Source: Anaerovoracaceae bacterium
Lineage (GTDB): Bacteria; Bacillota; Clostridia; Peptostreptococcales; Anaerovoracaceae
Direction of reading: 5' to 3'
Assembly: GCA_029983755.1 (NCBI GenBank)
Contig: JASBYX010000033.1
Location: 1 to 16,594 of the forward strand
Length of the DNA stretch: 16,594 bases
Part shown: positions 7,371 to 14,726 of the stretch, in pieces
How the letters are laid out: the number at the start of each line of letters is the position of its first letter
Numbering within the stretch: position 1 is the first letter of the stretch
Translations under genes and position numbers: made by a program
Notes under the pieces: generated by a model
Database searches by the model: none
Told to the model about the DNA's origin: nothing
What the model saw: the letters and a program-made list of their open reading frames with translations, nothing else

Positions 7371-7826
7371 ATGAAGACGATTTTTTCCACAATTGCAATG
7401 GCAATGATTCCGGTAATTGAGCTAAGGGGAGCAATCCCCTTTGGGGTTGCTGCCGGCCTCACAGTTACACAGGCAATGATTTTTTCCATAATAGGGAATC
7501 TCATTCCCATACCATTCATCCTTCTCTTTTTGAGAAAAGTGTTTCAGCTGATGAGGAAGATGAGCCCTAGGCTTGAATCCATCGTGGAAAAGCTTGAAGC
7601 AAAAGCAAAGTCCAAGCAGGAAATAATCGATAAATATGAATGGATAGGCCTTGTTCTTCTCGTTGCAATACCGCTACCGGGAACCGGCGGATGGACGGGA
7701 GCCCTAGTTGCTACCGTCCTGGATATGAGAATTAAGAGGGCATTTCCTGCAATTGTAATCGGAGTAATCATTGCAGGAGTCCTAGTTTCAGTTATAACCT
7801 ATGGAGGTCTATCTATTTTCAGCTAG
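7371..7826 (+). CDS. Small multidrug export-family (COG2426, PF06695) membrane protein
   Basis: A 151-residue integral membrane protein with the signatures of the Sm_multidrug_ex/COG2426 family: PVIELRGAIPFGV (14-26) and the loop AIPLPGTGGWTGAL (99-112), which probably re-enters the membrane. Hydrophobic helices lie at about 3-30, 34-57, 92-116 and 124-147, with a charged, Lys/Glu-rich segment at 63-90 between the halves. The family name implies drug export, but I know of no firm evidence for that substrate, and the motifs resemble the DedA superfamily. AGGCGG (7355-7360) is ten bases from this ATG and seven from an in-frame TTG at 7368, so the start may be one codon earlier. The gene diverges from the DUF2325 operon. 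Confidence 0.8.
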   Translation: MKTIFSTIAMAMIPVIELRGAIPFGVAAGLTVTQAMIFSIIGNLIPIPFILLFLRKVFQLMRKMSPRLESIVEKLEAKAKSKQEIIDKYEWIGLVLLVAIPLPGTGGWTGALVATVLDMRIKRAFPAIVIGVIIAGVLVSVITYGGLSIFS

Positions 7827-7875
7827 TAAAATCTTCAATCAATTCAGTTTGAGTTCATTAATTTCCAAAATGAAT

Positions 7876-7905
7876 GTTAAGCTGAAAGCTCATTGCCTGC
7901 TTAAC
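7876..7905. repeat. Inverted repeat in the spacer before nfeD
   Basis: GTTAAGC (7876-7882) is matched exactly by GCTTAAC (7899-7905), with a 16-base loop. No T run follows, so it is not a standard terminator. It may be an operator or mRNA structure ahead of the NfeD-SPFH pair. The remaining part of this 142-base spacer shows no clear promoter. Confidence 0.4.
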
Positions 7906-7968
7906 GTGAACCGGTTGTCGGATTCAATTAATTGTTAATAGGAATGTTTAGTTGAAAGGAGTATTTCA

Positions 7969-8403
7969 ATGAATATAGACATGTGGATAATTTGGCTTGT
8001 GGCTGCAGCTGTACTTCTTGTCATCGAAGGCTTGACCATGGGTCTTACGACCATCTGGTTTGCAATCGGAGCCCTTTGTGCGATGATCGTAGCACTACTT
8101 GGTGGCGGACTTGCAATGCAGATAATCTGTTTTGTTGTGGTGAGTGTCCTGATGCTCCTGTTCACAAGAAAAATTTTCGTAGACAAACTTAAGACCGGCA
8201 AGGAGACAACTAACATTGACTCCATGATTGGCAAGGTGGGTGAGGTTAGAGCTGAGATTAAACCTTACATGCCCGGCATAATATATGTATGGGGACAGGA
8301 ATGGACTGCGATTTCCAGCAAGCAGGATGAAGAATTTGAACCGGGATCAAAGGTTCGTGTGGTTGGTGTGGACGGAGTTAAACTCCTCGTGGAAAAGTTT
8401 TAG
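7969..8403 (+). CDS. NfeD-like membrane protein, short form
   Basis: A 144-residue protein with three closely packed transmembrane helices (about 6-25, 27-46, 49-66). A soluble C-terminal beta-barrel (about 85-144) of the OB-fold NfeD type follows, seen in IGKVGEVRAEIKP and the terminal PGSKVRVVGVDGVKLLVE. It lacks the N-terminal ClpP-like serine protease domain of long NfeD proteins, so it is the truncated form that partners SPFH proteins. The next gene, 51 bases downstream, is that SPFH partner. The pair is thought to act in membrane microdomain organisation. AAAGGAG lies just upstream of the ATG. Confidence 0.85.
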   Translation: MNIDMWIIWLVAAAVLLVIEGLTMGLTTIWFAIGALCAMIVALLGGGLAMQIICFVVVSVLMLLFTRKIFVDKLKTGKETTNIDSMIGKVGEVRAEIKPYMPGIIYVWGQEWTAISSKQDEEFEPGSKVRVVGVDGVKLLVEKF

Positions 8404-8454
8404 AAATATCAGTTAATGTCAGTTATTGTTGATAGTACAAAATAGGAGGTTCGC

Positions 8455-9345
8455 ATGGTAGGTGGAATCATTTTACTACTCTTGATTGCAGGGGGTATTG
8501 CAATAGTTGCGACAAATATAAGAATAGTTCCCCAGGCTCAGGCATATGTAATAGAAAGGCTCGGGGCATATAAGGGGACATGGAGCGTGGGACTTCACAT
8601 GAAAATTCCTTTTGTGGATAGGGTTGCAAGGAAGGTTTCACTCAAAGAAAGGGTCATCGACTTTCCACCTCAACCTGTAATTACAAAGGATAATGTTACT
8701 ATGGAAATCGATACAGTAGTATTCTTCCAAATCACAGATCCTAAGCTATTTACATACGGTTCAGAGTCACCTATGCAGGCGATTGAGAATCTAACGGCGA
8801 CAACTCTAAGGAATATAATCGGTGAGCTTGAATTGGACGAATCCCTAACATCTAGGGAACATATAAATACGAAAATTCGAATAGTCCTAGATGAGGCAAC
8901 TGACCCATGGGGAATTAAAATAAACAGGGTTGAGGTTAAGAATATTACTCCACCTAGAGATATTCAAGTCGCCATGGAGAAACAGATGAGGGCTGAGCGT
9001 GAACGAAGGGAAAGCATCCTTAAAGCAGAAGGTGAGAAAAAGTCAGCAATTCTAATCGCCGAGGGTAATAAGGAAGCTATGATTTTGCAGGCAGAAGCAA
9101 ACAAGCAATCTGCTATCAAAAATGCGGAGGGACAGGCTGAAGCAATTAGGATGGTTCAGAAGGCCACAGCTGACGGCATCAAGATGCTCGTAGAGTCAAA
9201 TCCGAACAAGGAAGTTATAGCTCTAAAATCTCTTTCGTCCTTAGAAAAGGCAGCTAATGGTAAGGCGACAAAGATAATAATTCCATCGGATATCGCCAGT
9301 GTGGCAGGCCTTGCAACAAGTATTAAAGAATTGGTTAAGGAATAA
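8455..9345 (+). CDS. SPFH/band 7 membrane-anchored protein (QmcA/stomatin-like)
   Basis: A 296-residue protein with one N-terminal membrane helix (about 3-21). The SPFH/band 7 domain (about 22-185) includes YVIERLGAYKGTW (31-43), the KERVIDFPPQPVITKDNV block (64-81), and WGIKINRVEVKNITPP (152-167). An Ala/Glu/Lys-rich coiled coil (about 175-240) with repeated AEGxK units follows, which drives oligomerisation in this family. The C-terminal tail ends in a short amphipathic stretch. It follows an NfeD gene, the standard arrangement. Family members form large ring or cage assemblies on the membrane and are linked to microdomains and protease control; the role here is inferred. AGGAGG (8444-8449) is five bases before the ATG. 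A strong terminator starts six bases after the stop. Confidence 0.92.
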   Translation: MVGGIILLLLIAGGIAIVATNIRIVPQAQAYVIERLGAYKGTWSVGLHMKIPFVDRVARKVSLKERVIDFPPQPVITKDNVTMEIDTVVFFQITDPKLFTYGSESPMQAIENLTATTLRNIIGELELDESLTSREHINTKIRIVLDEATDPWGIKINRVEVKNITPPRDIQVAMEKQMRAERERRESILKAEGEKKSAILIAEGNKEAMILQAEANKQSAIKNAEGQAEAIRMVQKATADGIKMLVESNPNKEVIALKSLSSLEKAANGKATKIIIPSDIASVAGLATSIKELVKE

Positions 9346-9351
9346 CGACGT

Positions 9352-9400
9352 AAAAAACACTAGGGTTATCCTTCGAAAGAAAGGCGCCCTAGCGTTTTTT
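9352..9400. terminator. Strong bidirectional intrinsic terminator
   Basis: AAAAAAC (9352-9358) pairs with GTTTTTT (9394-9400), and CTAGGG (9360-9365) pairs with CCCTAG (9387-9392), with an A/C mismatch between them. An inner CCTT/AAGG extends the stem. T runs follow on both strands. It ends the NfeD-SPFH transcript and, from the other side, serA, whose stop is about 70 bases away. Confidence 0.88.
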
Positions 9401-9471
9401 TATTTTTTGATTATGTAACCCTATCTCATCCTAAATCGTCAACGTGATTTAAGTATCTGAGAATCCAAAGC

Positions 9472-10617
9472 CTAAAGGTCCTGCATAACCCTGACCTTGA
9501 GAACTCCCTCTGCTGCACGAATGCGAGTGAAAGGCTCAGATGAGCTAATAAGGGCATAGCCATAAACTCCCTTTAGGCCACCTGTAGCACCTGTGATGAT
9601 ATTGCTGTCGCACATCTTGATTGCCATATCAACAGGATTACTGATTCCCTTTGTCATTATAGCAACACGGGCTTCATCGCCTCTTATAGGGCCAAGGGAA
9701 GCGCTAGGGAAGTTCACAGAATTTGAAATGTTTCCGTTCTCAATAAAATCCATCATTTCATCTGCCGCCATAATTGCACAGTTATCCTCTGCCTCCTCTG
9801 TAGAAGCCCCAAGGTGGGGCACACAGAGAACCCCTGGCTTACACATAATTCCATCAGTAGGGAAATCAGTGACATACTGCTTAATCTTTCCGGAGTTTAT
9901 GGCATCCAGAAGGTCATCCTCCTTCACGAGACTGTTTCTGGAAAAGTTAAGAATCACCGCTCCATCCTTACAATGATCGAAAACTTCCTTGTTGAACATG
10001 TCCTTATTCTTAGGATTTGCAGGAATATGAACTGTAATGTAATCGCTGGCTGAAAGGAGATCCTCAATGTTTTGGAGGACTTCAATGCAAGGATACATGT
10101 CATGGGCTGCACGAACCCCTAGGTAAGGATCGAAACCCACAACATTCATCTCCAGGTTTGAAGCTGCATTCGCAACCTTAACACCTATAGCACCAAGACC
10201 GATGACACCCAAAGTTTTCCCTGCGATTTCGTGACCTGCAAACTGTCCCTTCCCTTTTTCCACAGCAGAAGACACATCATTTGATAATGAGCATGCCCAA
10301 TTTATTGAGTCGTACAGGTTTCTGGCACTCATTATCAGACTTGCAATAACAAGCTCTTTAACGGCATTTGAATTTGCCCCGGGAGCGTTGAAAACAGCAA
10401 TTCCTGCATCAGCACACCTTTCCAATGGGATATTGTTTACACCTGCACCGGCTCTTGCGATGGCCACAAGAGAGTCAGGGAAATCCATATCGTGCATATC
10501 CTGACTTCTTACTATGATTCCGTTAGCAGTATTTATATCATCTACGATCTCATACTGATCGGTGAAATGATCAAGACCTATTTTAGAAATTTTGTTCAAA
10601 GTTCCAATTCTGTACAT
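9472..10617 (-). CDS. serA: D-3-phosphoglycerate dehydrogenase, short ACT-bearing type
   Basis: Oxidises 3-phosphoglycerate to 3-phosphohydroxypyruvate with NAD+, the first step of serine synthesis. It has 381 residues from the chosen start. The substrate-binding segment is ARAGAGVNN (54-62). The Rossmann glycine motif is GLGAIG (140-145). The catalytic arginine lies in NFSRNS (R227) and the catalytic histidine in PHLGAS (H268). The usual glutamate region reads TDFPTDG (250-256), as in other short clostridial SerA proteins by my recollection. Residues about 315-380 look like a divergent ACT domain, ending AEGVLKVRVM, but lack the usual N-x-P serine-binding loop. AGAGG (plus-strand 10624-10628) is six bases before this ATG; an in-frame ATG six codons upstream lacks a site. 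It diverges from serC. Confidence 0.93.
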   Translation of the reverse strand: MYRIGTLNKISKIGLDHFTDQYEIVDDINTANGIIVRSQDMHDMDFPDSLVAIARAGAGVNNIPLERCADAGIAVFNAPGANSNAVKELVIASLIMSARNLYDSINWACSLSNDVSSAVEKGKGQFAGHEIAGKTLGVIGLGAIGVKVANAASNLEMNVVGFDPYLGVRAAHDMYPCIEVLQNIEDLLSASDYITVHIPANPKNKDMFNKEVFDHCKDGAVILNFSRNSLVKEDDLLDAINSGKIKQYVTDFPTDGIMCKPGVLCVPHLGASTEEAEDNCAIMAADEMMDFIENGNISNSVNFPSASLGPIRGDEARVAIMTKGISNPVDMAIKMCDSNIITGATGGLKGVYGYALISSSEPFTRIRAAEGVLKVRVMQDL

Positions 10618-10641
10618 AACAAACCTCTTTCCCATAAAATA

Positions 10642-10652
10642 ATATCAAAGCA
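10642..10652. repeat. 11-bp direct repeat ATATCAAAGCA, copy 1
   Basis: The same 11 bases recur at 10750-10760, on the same strand and 108 bases away, next to the overlapping serA/serC promoters. This copy is in the serA leader, just upstream of its start. An ACTGTATT octamer is also repeated between the two copies. A regulatory role is only a possibility. Confidence 0.4.
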
Positions 10653-10741
10653 GTATTAGACTGTATTTTACGATGATCCGCAATTGAATATAGCAAATAC
10701 AATCTCAATTTAGAACTATAAATTCTTAAACTGTATTCCGG

Positions 10742-10770
10742 ATTATATCATATCAAAGCATTGACATCAA
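10742..10770 (-). promoter_or_regulatory. serA promoter, overlapping the serC promoter
   Basis: On the minus strand, TTGATG (plus-strand 10765-10770) and a perfect TATAAT (plus-strand 10742-10747) are 17 bases apart. The leader to serA would be about 118 bases. The -35 shares two bases with the serC -35. Confidence 0.65.
10750..10760. repeat. 11-bp direct repeat ATATCAAAGCA, copy 2
   Basis: An exact match to 10642-10652. This copy lies between the serA -10 and the serC -35, abutting the serC -35 hexamer at 10761. A protein bound here could affect both promoters. Confidence 0.4.
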
Positions 10771-10788
10771 TATGCATTGTGGTATAAT
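10761..10788 (+). promoter_or_regulatory. Sigma-A promoter of serC-apgM-dacF-like-uvrC
   Basis: Both hexamers are perfect: TTGACA at 10761-10766 and TATAAT at 10783-10788, with a 16-base spacer. Transcription would start near 10795, about 55 bases before serC. It is the strongest-looking promoter in the window, and no other clear promoter or terminator is seen before the end of uvrC. Confidence 0.85.
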
Positions 10789-10850
10789 TTAACACAAATA
10801 AAAGAAAATTTTATTAAAAATAACAATTTATACTAACAGGGGTGATGAAA

Positions 10851-11942
10851 ATGAACAAAAATTCTAGAGTATTCAACTTTTCTGCCGGCCCATCCATGTT
10901 GCCGCTGGAAGTTATTGAAGAAGTCGCAAAGGAGCTCCCTAACTATCAGGGGAGTGGCCAATCCGTTATGGAAATGAGTCATCGCTCTGAGGTATTTGAC
11001 AAAATCATCAAAGAAGCAGAAGCTGATTTGAGAACTTTATTGAATATCCCGGACAATTATAAAGTCCTTTTCTTGCAAGGCGGAGCAACCCTACAGTTCT
11101 CAATGGTAGCACTGAATTTTATGGGTGGAAGCCATAAGGCGGACTACATTGTCACAGGTTCCTGGGCAAAGAAGGCATACGAAGAAGCAAAGAAGTATGG
11201 GAACATAAAACTGGTCGCCACCTCCGAAGACAAGAAATTCTCATATATACCTAAGGTGAAAAAAGAAGATTTTCGCAAGGACGCAGACTACGTTTACATA
11301 TGTTACAATAACACGATTTATGGAACACATTTCCCATACATTCCGGACACCGGGGACATTCCACTTGTTGCGGATATGAGCTCCTGCATTCTTTCTGAAA
11401 AAATCGACGTGACCAGGTTCGCAGCTATCTTTGCCGGTGCACAGAAAAACATCGGCCCTGCAGGTGTGACGGTTGCAATTATCAGGGAGGATATGATCGG
11501 TAAAGCTCACCCTATGACACCTGTTTATCTGGATTACAAAATCCATGCTGACAAAGAATCCCTGTACAACACTCCGCCATGCTTTGCCATATATGTAGCC
11601 GGGAAATGCTTTAAGAATCTCCTTGAAAAAGGCGGTGTTGAAGCCATTGAAAAAAAGAACAGAGAAAAGGCCCAGAAGCTTTACGATGCAATCGATGAGA
11701 GTAAGCTCTTCAGCTGCCCGGTTAAAGGGGATGATCGTTCCCTTATGAATGTTGTCATGGTAACCGGAAAGGATGAGCTTGACAAGAAATTCGTCAAAGA
11801 GGCGGAAGATGCTGGCCTTGTAAACCTTAAAGGACACCGCTCAATAGGTGGACTCAGAGCAAGCATTTACAATGCAATGCCTGATGAAGGCGTAGAGAAA
11901 CTTATAGATTTTATGAAAAGATTTGAGGACGAAAACAAGTAA
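10851..11942 (+). CDS. serC: Phosphoserine aminotransferase
   Basis: Transfers an amino group from glutamate to 3-phosphohydroxypyruvate to give O-phosphoserine, using PLP. It is the second step of serine synthesis, directly after SerA. It has 363 residues, normal for SerC. Family landmarks in order: FNFSAGPSMLP (8-18), the phosphate-binding GGATLQF (77-83), the PLP-ring aspartate in ADMSS (D175), the Schiff-base lysine in GAQKNIGPAG (K199), and the substrate-binding GHRSIGGLRAS (328-338). AGGGGTGA (10838-10845) sits five bases before this ATG. It rules against two earlier in-frame starts, GTG 10842 and ATG 10845, which lie inside the site. The stop overlaps the next start by one base (TAATG), so translational coupling is likely. 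Confidence 0.95.
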   Translation: MNKNSRVFNFSAGPSMLPLEVIEEVAKELPNYQGSGQSVMEMSHRSEVFDKIIKEAEADLRTLLNIPDNYKVLFLQGGATLQFSMVALNFMGGSHKADYIVTGSWAKKAYEEAKKYGNIKLVATSEDKKFSYIPKVKKEDFRKDADYVYICYNNTIYGTHFPYIPDTGDIPLVADMSSCILSEKIDVTRFAAIFAGAQKNIGPAGVTVAIIREDMIGKAHPMTPVYLDYKIHADKESLYNTPPCFAIYVAGKCFKNLLEKGGVEAIEKKNREKAQKLYDAIDESKLFSCPVKGDDRSLMNVVMVTGKDELDKKFVKEAEDAGLVNLKGHRSIGGLRASIYNAMPDEGVEKLIDFMKRFEDENK

Positions 11943-13234
11943 TGAAGTATTTTATATTAGTAACAGACGGCGCGGGAGACTACCCACTCCCTGACAGGGG
12001 CAACAAAACACCTCTCCAGCTGGCAGATAACTCCGTTGTCAATGAATTGGCTCACCGGGGAACTGTGGGCAGATGCAAAACGATTCCTGATGGAATGGAG
12101 GCAGGAAGTGACGTGGGGCACCTTTCCCTTCTTGGCTATCCACCGGAGGAATTTCATACAGGTCGAGCTCCTTTAGAGGCGGCAAGTATGGGGATTGAAC
12201 TTGGAGAAGAGGATGTCACCTTCAGGGGGAATATAGTTACTTTAAAAAGTGCCTCGGAGGACGGAGATAACGTCCCATTCGAAGATCTTGAAATGGTGGA
12301 TCACAGCAGCGGAGATATTTCCACAGAGGAGGGAAAGAAACTCTATGATGATCTCCATGAATATCTAAGAAAAGAAGGACTTTTGAAAAACATCTTCATG
12401 CAACACGGAGTCTCATACAGAGGTGCCTTTGTTATAGAGAAAGCCTCAAAGGACTTGACCCCTGGAAAAGTTGAAAGTGAACCACCCCACAACATTATCG
12501 GCAAGAAGATCGGCAGCTACCTTCCCGGATTTAAGATAAACCGTGAAGGTGACACCGAAGCAAACTGTTTTGTTGCGGGAAGAATCAGGGAAATCATGGA
12601 AAGAAGCTATGAATTTCTAAAAGGTCACCCGGTGAACAAAGCAAGGGTGGAAAGAGGACTGAGACCCGGAAACTGCCTGTGGATATGGGGAGGCGGAAGA
12701 AAGCCGGCTCTGGTGTCATATGGGAACGGCCGAAGGCTGAAATGCTCGGTTATAAGCGCAGTGGACCTGATAAAAGGGATAGGTGTTTTGACGGGCATGA
12801 AGGTTGTGAACGTGGAAGGTGCTACGGGTAACAAAGAAACGAACTTCAAAGGCAAGGGAGAGGCTGCAGTTGAGGCTTTTAAAGGTGGAGACGACCTTGT
12901 GTTTGTACATGTAGAGGGACCGGACGAATGTGGACATCAGGGAGATGCTGACGGCAAGATATTTTGTCTTGAACAGATAGATGAGAATATTTTGAAACCG
13001 GTGCTTACCCACTTGAAAAATACCGGAGAAAGATATAAAATTCTAGTGATGCCTGATCACTATACGCCTATTGAACTGAGAACTCACAGCGGAGATCCGG
13101 TTCCATTTGTGATATATGATAGTGAAAAGGAAGAGGCATTCGATGAAGCTAGATACTATACCGAAGAGTCAGGTGAGAAGGGCATGATATTTGAGGACGG
13201 ATCTGAAATCGCGGAGGCTTTTCTCGCTGAATAA
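11942..13234 (+). CDS. apgM: ApgM-family enzyme: phosphoglycerate mutase or homoserine kinase-like
   Basis: A 430-residue alkaline phosphatase-superfamily enzyme of the archaeal-type, cofactor-independent phosphoglycerate mutase family (COG3635). The metal and catalytic residues are in place: D9 in VTDGAGD, the nucleophile S56 in AGSDVG, D328-x3-H332 in GPDECGH, D372-H373 in MPDH, and H382 in THSGDP. As mutase it would interconvert 3- and 2-phosphoglycerate. However, a bacterial branch of this family has been modelled as proposed homoserine kinase (TIGR02535), which would place it in threonine synthesis. The start overlaps the serC stop by one base, which ties it to phosphoglycerate or amino-acid metabolism but does not decide between the two. 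The family call is secure; the reaction is not. Confidence 0.85.
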   Translation: MKYFILVTDGAGDYPLPDRGNKTPLQLADNSVVNELAHRGTVGRCKTIPDGMEAGSDVGHLSLLGYPPEEFHTGRAPLEAASMGIELGEEDVTFRGNIVTLKSASEDGDNVPFEDLEMVDHSSGDISTEEGKKLYDDLHEYLRKEGLLKNIFMQHGVSYRGAFVIEKASKDLTPGKVESEPPHNIIGKKIGSYLPGFKINREGDTEANCFVAGRIREIMERSYEFLKGHPVNKARVERGLRPGNCLWIWGGGRKPALVSYGNGRRLKCSVISAVDLIKGIGVLTGMKVVNVEGATGNKETNFKGKGEAAVEAFKGGDDLVFVHVEGPDECGHQGDADGKIFCLEQIDENILKPVLTHLKNTGERYKILVMPDHYTPIELRTHSGDPVPFVIYDSEKEEAFDEARYYTEESGEKGMIFEDGSEIAEAFLAE

Positions 13235-13256
13235 ATTTGCTAGAGAGTAGGAACAT

Positions 13257-14726
13257 ATGAGAAAGACATCCGGTGTTAACTATAAAGTATTTAGGGTCAT
13301 GTTGGTTATGACCCTTGTTTTCGTGTTCTTGAATGTGGGCGTTTTTCCGGCCAATCAGGCAAGTGCTGTGGGTGATAAGAAGTATGCAGCGGTTAGAAAC
13401 CAAGGCCTAGCAGCGGTTAAAGGGCAATACACAGCAGTTAAGAAGAAAGATGCAGCGGATAAAAAGCAGGAGGTCAAAAAGCAGGACAAGAATGCCGGCA
13501 AACCATCCATTACTTCATCTTCAGCGGTACTTTACTGCGAGAACACAGGAGAAATGCTTTTCGACCAGAAGTCCAGAAGCAGGATAGCACCACTGTCTAC
13601 AACCAAGATAGTTACAGCAATTTTGGCTATCCAAAACCTCCAGCTGGGAAATGAAGTTGAAATTTCAGAGGCAGCAGCTGGGATGGGAGGTCCCATGGCT
13701 CTTAAAGCGGGTGAAAAGATTTCCGTGGAGAGTCTCCTTTACGGTGCTCTAATTGCTAACAGTGACGATGCGGCATATGCTTTGGGAGAAGCAGTTTCTC
13801 CCGGTGACATGAATAAATTCGTCAATATGATGAACGATATGGTCAGGAACATGGGGTGCAAAGAGACTCATTTTACAAATCCTGTGGGAAAGCCGGATCC
13901 GGAACATTATTCAACTGCAAACGATATGATGCAGATAATGAAGGTAGTTTCCTCAAACGAAGTGTTTGCCAAGATTTCATCCTCGGACAAAAAGGAGATT
14001 AAGCCAACCAATGTGACCCAGGCGAGGGCCCTTACAAATGTCTGGCCTGAAGTTGCAAAGGACAAGAATGTCGTTGCCGTCCAACGAGGTGACGGGGGCG
14101 AGCATGGGGAAACTTCAGTGCTCATATCCTATAACTACAAGGGCCTGAGGCTGGTAATCGCTGTCATGGGGGCGCCAAAAACTGAGGCAATGGAAAAGGA
14201 TGCCAACGGGCTGATTAAATATGCAATAAATTCAGTCCGTGGAATCAAGGTGATTTCCAAAGGTGACGAGATCGAAAAGGCATATATCAAGGGTGGCGCA
14301 AAGACCAGGGTGCCTGCCTTTGCCACGGATGACGGCTATGCTTATCTTCCTGAGGAAGGTTCCAAGGAGCTTATAAGGGGAACCGTTACCATGGATGAGA
14401 ATCTGAAGGCACCTCTCAAAAAAGGCGCCAAGGTAGGAACCTATAACATTTATGTTGCAGATGATCAGGTGAACAAAATACCTCTCGTCATTGACCAAGA
14501 CATTGAAGAGGGGTGGTTCCCTTCGAAGGTGGGGATTTCTAACCTTGCAACCATGCTGATTTTGTTCGGTATAGTGTGCATAATTTTGCTGTGGATATAC
14601 ATAAGGATTAAGATAATGCAAAAGAAGAGGAGAGCTGCCCTTAGAAGAAGGAAACTTGCTTATCAAGAGGCTCTCCGTCAGATAGAGATTGAAGAGGACA
14701 GGAGAAGGAGGGGGTGGCATATTTGA
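13257..14726 (+). CDS. DacF/PBP5-like D-Ala-D-Ala carboxypeptidase homologue, motif-divergent
   Basis: An exported peptidase S11 (low-molecular-weight penicillin-binding protein) homologue of 489 residues. A signal peptide (about 1-37, ending NQASA) is followed by a Lys/Ala-rich linker (about 40-80) with three loose AAVRNQG-like repeats. The peptidase domain (about 84-330) keeps S114-x-x-K117 in PLSTTKI. The second motif, normally SxN, reads S169-D-D171 in NSDDAA. The third, normally KTG, reads Q276-R-G278 by my alignment. The C-terminal domain (about 330-415) resembles the PBP5 beta domain. A membrane helix (about 430-451) and a basic cytoplasmic tail of nearly 40 residues end the protein. 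It lies 22 bases after apgM and overlaps uvrC. Whether it cleaves D-Ala-D-Ala is doubtful. Confidence 0.82.
   Translation: MRKTSGVNYKVFRVMLVMTLVFVFLNVGVFPANQASAVGDKKYAAVRNQGLAAVKGQYTAVKKKDAADKKQEVKKQDKNAGKPSITSSSAVLYCENTGEMLFDQKSRSRIAPLSTTKIVTAILAIQNLQLGNEVEISEAAAGMGGPMALKAGEKISVESLLYGALIANSDDAAYALGEAVSPGDMNKFVNMMNDMVRNMGCKETHFTNPVGKPDPEHYSTANDMMQIMKVVSSNEVFAKISSSDKKEIKPTNVTQARALTNVWPEVAKDKNVVAVQRGDGGEHGETSVLISYNYKGLRLVIAVMGAPKTEAMEKDANGLIKYAINSVRGIKVISKGDEIEKAYIKGGAKTRVPAFATDDGYAYLPEEGSKELIRGTVTMDENLKAPLKKGAKVGTYNIYVADDQVNKIPLVIDQDIEEGWFPSKVGISNLATMLILFGIVCIILLWIYIRIKIMQKKRRAALRRRKLAYQEALRQIEIEEDRRRRGWHI

Noticed and set aside
7876..7905. GTTAAGC/GCTTAAC hairpin as a terminator before nfeD
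   Set aside because: No T tract follows and the loop is long; listed only as an inverted repeat.
9405..9471. Possible small RNA or second terminator between the serA stop and the shared terminator
   Set aside because: Only a weak 5-bp AAATC/GATTT pairing is visible.
10618..10635. SerA start six codons upstream at 10635
   Set aside because: AGAGG is positioned for the ATG at 10617, and the extra residues MGKRFV include the translated binding site.
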